Assembly (NCBI GenBank): GCA_030630935.1 | Contig: DAOVMD010000120.1 | Location: forward strand, 1-8,196 | Reading direction: 5' to 3' | DNA length: 8,196 nucleotides | Source: Candidatus Mcinerneyibacteriota bacterium | GTDB lineage: Bacteria > AUK180 > JAQVHJ01 | Part shown: positions 6,424-8,196 of the stretch, piece after piece | How the letters are laid out: each line of letters begins with the position of its first letter | Position numbering within the stretch: position 1 is the stretch's first letter | The notes under the pieces: model-generated | Told to the model about the DNA's origin: nothing | Seen by the model: the letters and a program-made list of their open reading frames with translations, nothing else | Databases searched by the model: none | Translations under genes and position numbers: made by a program

Positions 6424-8196
6424 TCATATTGAAGTGAAACGATATTTTACATACGATATATTCGGGAATCAAGTAACTTCTGTTGATTCGAATGGAAATC
6501 CTTCTAAAGTAACTTATGATGATACATATAACTATGCTTTACCTGTTGAAGCTATTAATGCATTAGATTATAAATCCGAAATTTCATATTACTCAAATAC
6601 TTATCTTGTTAAAACTTCGACTGATATAAACGGTAATAATGTTTCAAAAAAATACGATTCACTTGACAGAATTATAAGAACTAATTACCCTCAAACAGCA
6701 GGGACATATACTGAATATGAATATCACGATGAGATTTTCCCGGCATATACAGTAGTAAGGAATAATATTGAAGCTGAGACATTCTCAGAGAGTGTTTATT
6801 ACTATGATGGAATGGGAAGGTTTATCTACGGCGGTGTAAAGGAAGATGTTAAGGGTGATATAACATCCTGGATAGTTAATGGAATGGATTATGATCAAAT
6901 GGGGAGAAAAAAATATGTTTTTAAACCTAAAAAGAATTTTAATATTATTAACCTAAACAATTTTACAGACCCAAGACCTCAGAAGCTCCCGGATGAAACT
7001 TACTCCCCGAATAATAGTTTTATTAGATATGAATACGATGTACTTGGCAGAATAAAGAAGGTTTTTATACCTGATGCAGTAGAAGGGAATACGGCACCGT
7101 TATCAATCATCTATAACTATGATGATTTTGAGAATTCAGTTAAGATAACAGATGCAAAGGGTCAACCGATTAAATATTATTATAATTCACAGGATAAACT
7201 TGAGAGAGTTGAAGAACTAAAAGAGAACGGTGATACATATTCCAAAACCAGATTCAATTATGACCTGATGGATAATATGACAGAAATGCGAACCAGCAAA
7301 GATGGTGTAAACTGGATGGTCTCGAAATATACTTACGATTCGGGAGGAAAACTGATTAAATCAGTTTTCCCGGACAGCGGTGAATCAACTTTTATTTATG
7401 ATTTAAATGGAAATTTAACACAAAGGACAGATGCAAAAGGTATTACTATTAAATTTCTCTATGATGAGCTTAACCGTCAAACGAAGATTGAGTATCCTGA
7501 TGAAAGTTATATTCAATATGAATATGATAATCCTTCAATTCCCAATGGTAAATGTAAATTATATTCAAAGAATAAGTATGATAAGGATAAAAACCTTGTC
7601 AGCTCGAATAAATTTACGGACTTTGATGATATGGGGCGGTTATTGAAGAAACAAGAATTTATCAATTTCGAAGGTCATAATCCAGTACAGGTAAGTCATA
7701 ATTATTTATTTAACAAGGCAGGATTTATCCTTTCACATGATATCTCAGTTAACGGTCAGGAGATCCAGAGAATGGAGTATGAATATGACCTCATGGGAAG
7801 AGCAGATGTTCTACATGAAACCATGATGGGGAACCTGACCACAAAGCAAGTTATTGCTGAGATACCTGAATTCAATGCTCTGGGTATGGTTGAAGAAATA
7901 AATTATGCGAATGAAATTAGTGTAAAATATACCTACAATGAATACCGTCACTGGATGGAATCAATGGAGATTTCTATTCAAAATGATGGTTATTCAAATT
8001 CTATCTTTAAGAACCAGTACTTCTATGATGTAGTTGGCAATAGGACAATATTAATCGATGAATCAAGTATAGAGACCACATATAATTATGATTCACTCTA
8101 TCGTTTAACCAAAGTTAATGGGAAATATTATAAAAAGGAAGGTCATTCGATAGGGAGTATCTATACTTACGATCAAGTTGGAAATAGATTGACGTA
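6413..8196 (+). pseudogene. Orphan (displaced) RHS core fragment, no start codon, 3' end beyond window
   Basis: One frame is open from the in-frame stop TAG at 6410-6412 to the right edge, about 594 codons without a stop. From nt 6428 it encodes a copy of residues 510-1094 of the upstream RHS protein. By eye, about four of five residues match over the first 166 aligned positions. It has no N-terminal RHS region, no ATG until 6812 (inside GMGRF), and only an unsupported GTG at 6434. It is therefore probably not translated on its own, or only by coupling to the WG gene. This matches orphan rhs modules found after rhs toxin/immunity pairs: the remains of an earlier tip that serve as recombination donors. 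Small differences from the upstream copy keep the frame. By alignment, its core-associated domain and own toxin tip should follow, with the tip starting roughly 800 bases past the edge. Confidence 0.8.
6428..8196 (+). repeat. Long direct repeat, copy B (orphan RHS core)
   Basis: This is the partner of copy A, 1,769 bases visible and continuing off the window. The offset to copy A is 4,898 bases at the left end and 4,913 at the right end, so copy B has a net gain of 15 bases. That gain is one extra codon in about 6929-6955 and four extra codons in about 7968-8006. The exact blocks shared with copy A lie at 7273-7335 and 7640-7683. Confidence 0.92.

Noticed and set aside
6434-6436. GTG as the start of an independent orphan RHS protein
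   Set aside because: There is no ribosome site before it, and the same GTG is an internal Val codon in the upstream copy (1536-1538). It is probably inherited rather than a start.
6424-6500. Rho-independent terminator after the WG gene
   Set aside because: I see no GC-rich hairpin followed by a T run. RHS homology restarts within four bases of the stop.
7431-7646. 71-codon + strand reading frame beginning at an ATG
   Set aside because: It lies in a different frame from the orphan RHS core, which gives a clear RHS translation over the same bases. It is a shadow frame with no recognisable features.
1530-8196. Insertion sequence or transposon with long direct repeats as ends
   Set aside because: The repeats are RHS coding sequence, not terminal repeats. 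No transposase or integrase gene and no short inverted ends are visible. Homologous exchange of RHS cassettes explains the layout better.

Overview
The window is one polymorphic-toxin locus of the RHS/YD-repeat type, all on the + strand. It lies inside a larger system that runs off both ends. DNA is AT-rich: sampled 60-base lines give about 35% GC in the RHS core and about 8-27% in the second gene. The combination of a long RHS protein, WG repeats, low GC and no strong Shine-Dalgarno before the second gene suggests a Gram-negative environmental or gut bacterium, perhaps Bacteroidota or a related phylum. No taxonomic marker gene is present, so this is a weak inference.

Layout. (1) Nt 1-4835 is the 3' part of a large RHS gene. 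Its frame is open to the left edge, so the ATG at 285 is internal and the true start is upstream. It carries a long non-repeat or weakly repetitive part, a YD-repeat array, the RHS core-associated domain (YEPFG, FTGKERD, GRF, NNP) ending in DSLG, and then a unique 244-residue C-terminal tip. The tip has a His and Cys arrangement reminiscent of caspase-fold (clan CD, CHAT-like) cysteine proteases. (2) Seven bases later, nt 4843-6423 encodes a 526-residue protein with one N-terminal membrane segment and a long series of WG-type repeats. Its place directly after the toxin tip makes it the candidate immunity protein. (3) Immediately after its stop codon, nt 6424-8196 is a second copy of the middle of the RHS core (homologous to nt 1530-3283). 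It is open in frame to the right edge and has no credible start codon.

This is the arrangement expected when an incoming toxin-tip plus immunity cassette recombines into an RHS gene and pushes the former core/tip downstream as an orphan. The main gene now uses the tip encoded at 4101-4832, the WG protein would protect the producer, and the downstream copy is a reservoir for future tip exchange. An older tip and its immunity gene are predicted beyond the right edge. The most interesting points are the caspase-like tip, the WG-repeat candidate immunity protein, and the sharp junction where the immunity gene's stop codon sits inside the restart of RHS homology. No RNA genes, CRISPR arrays, insertion sequences or clear terminators were seen.
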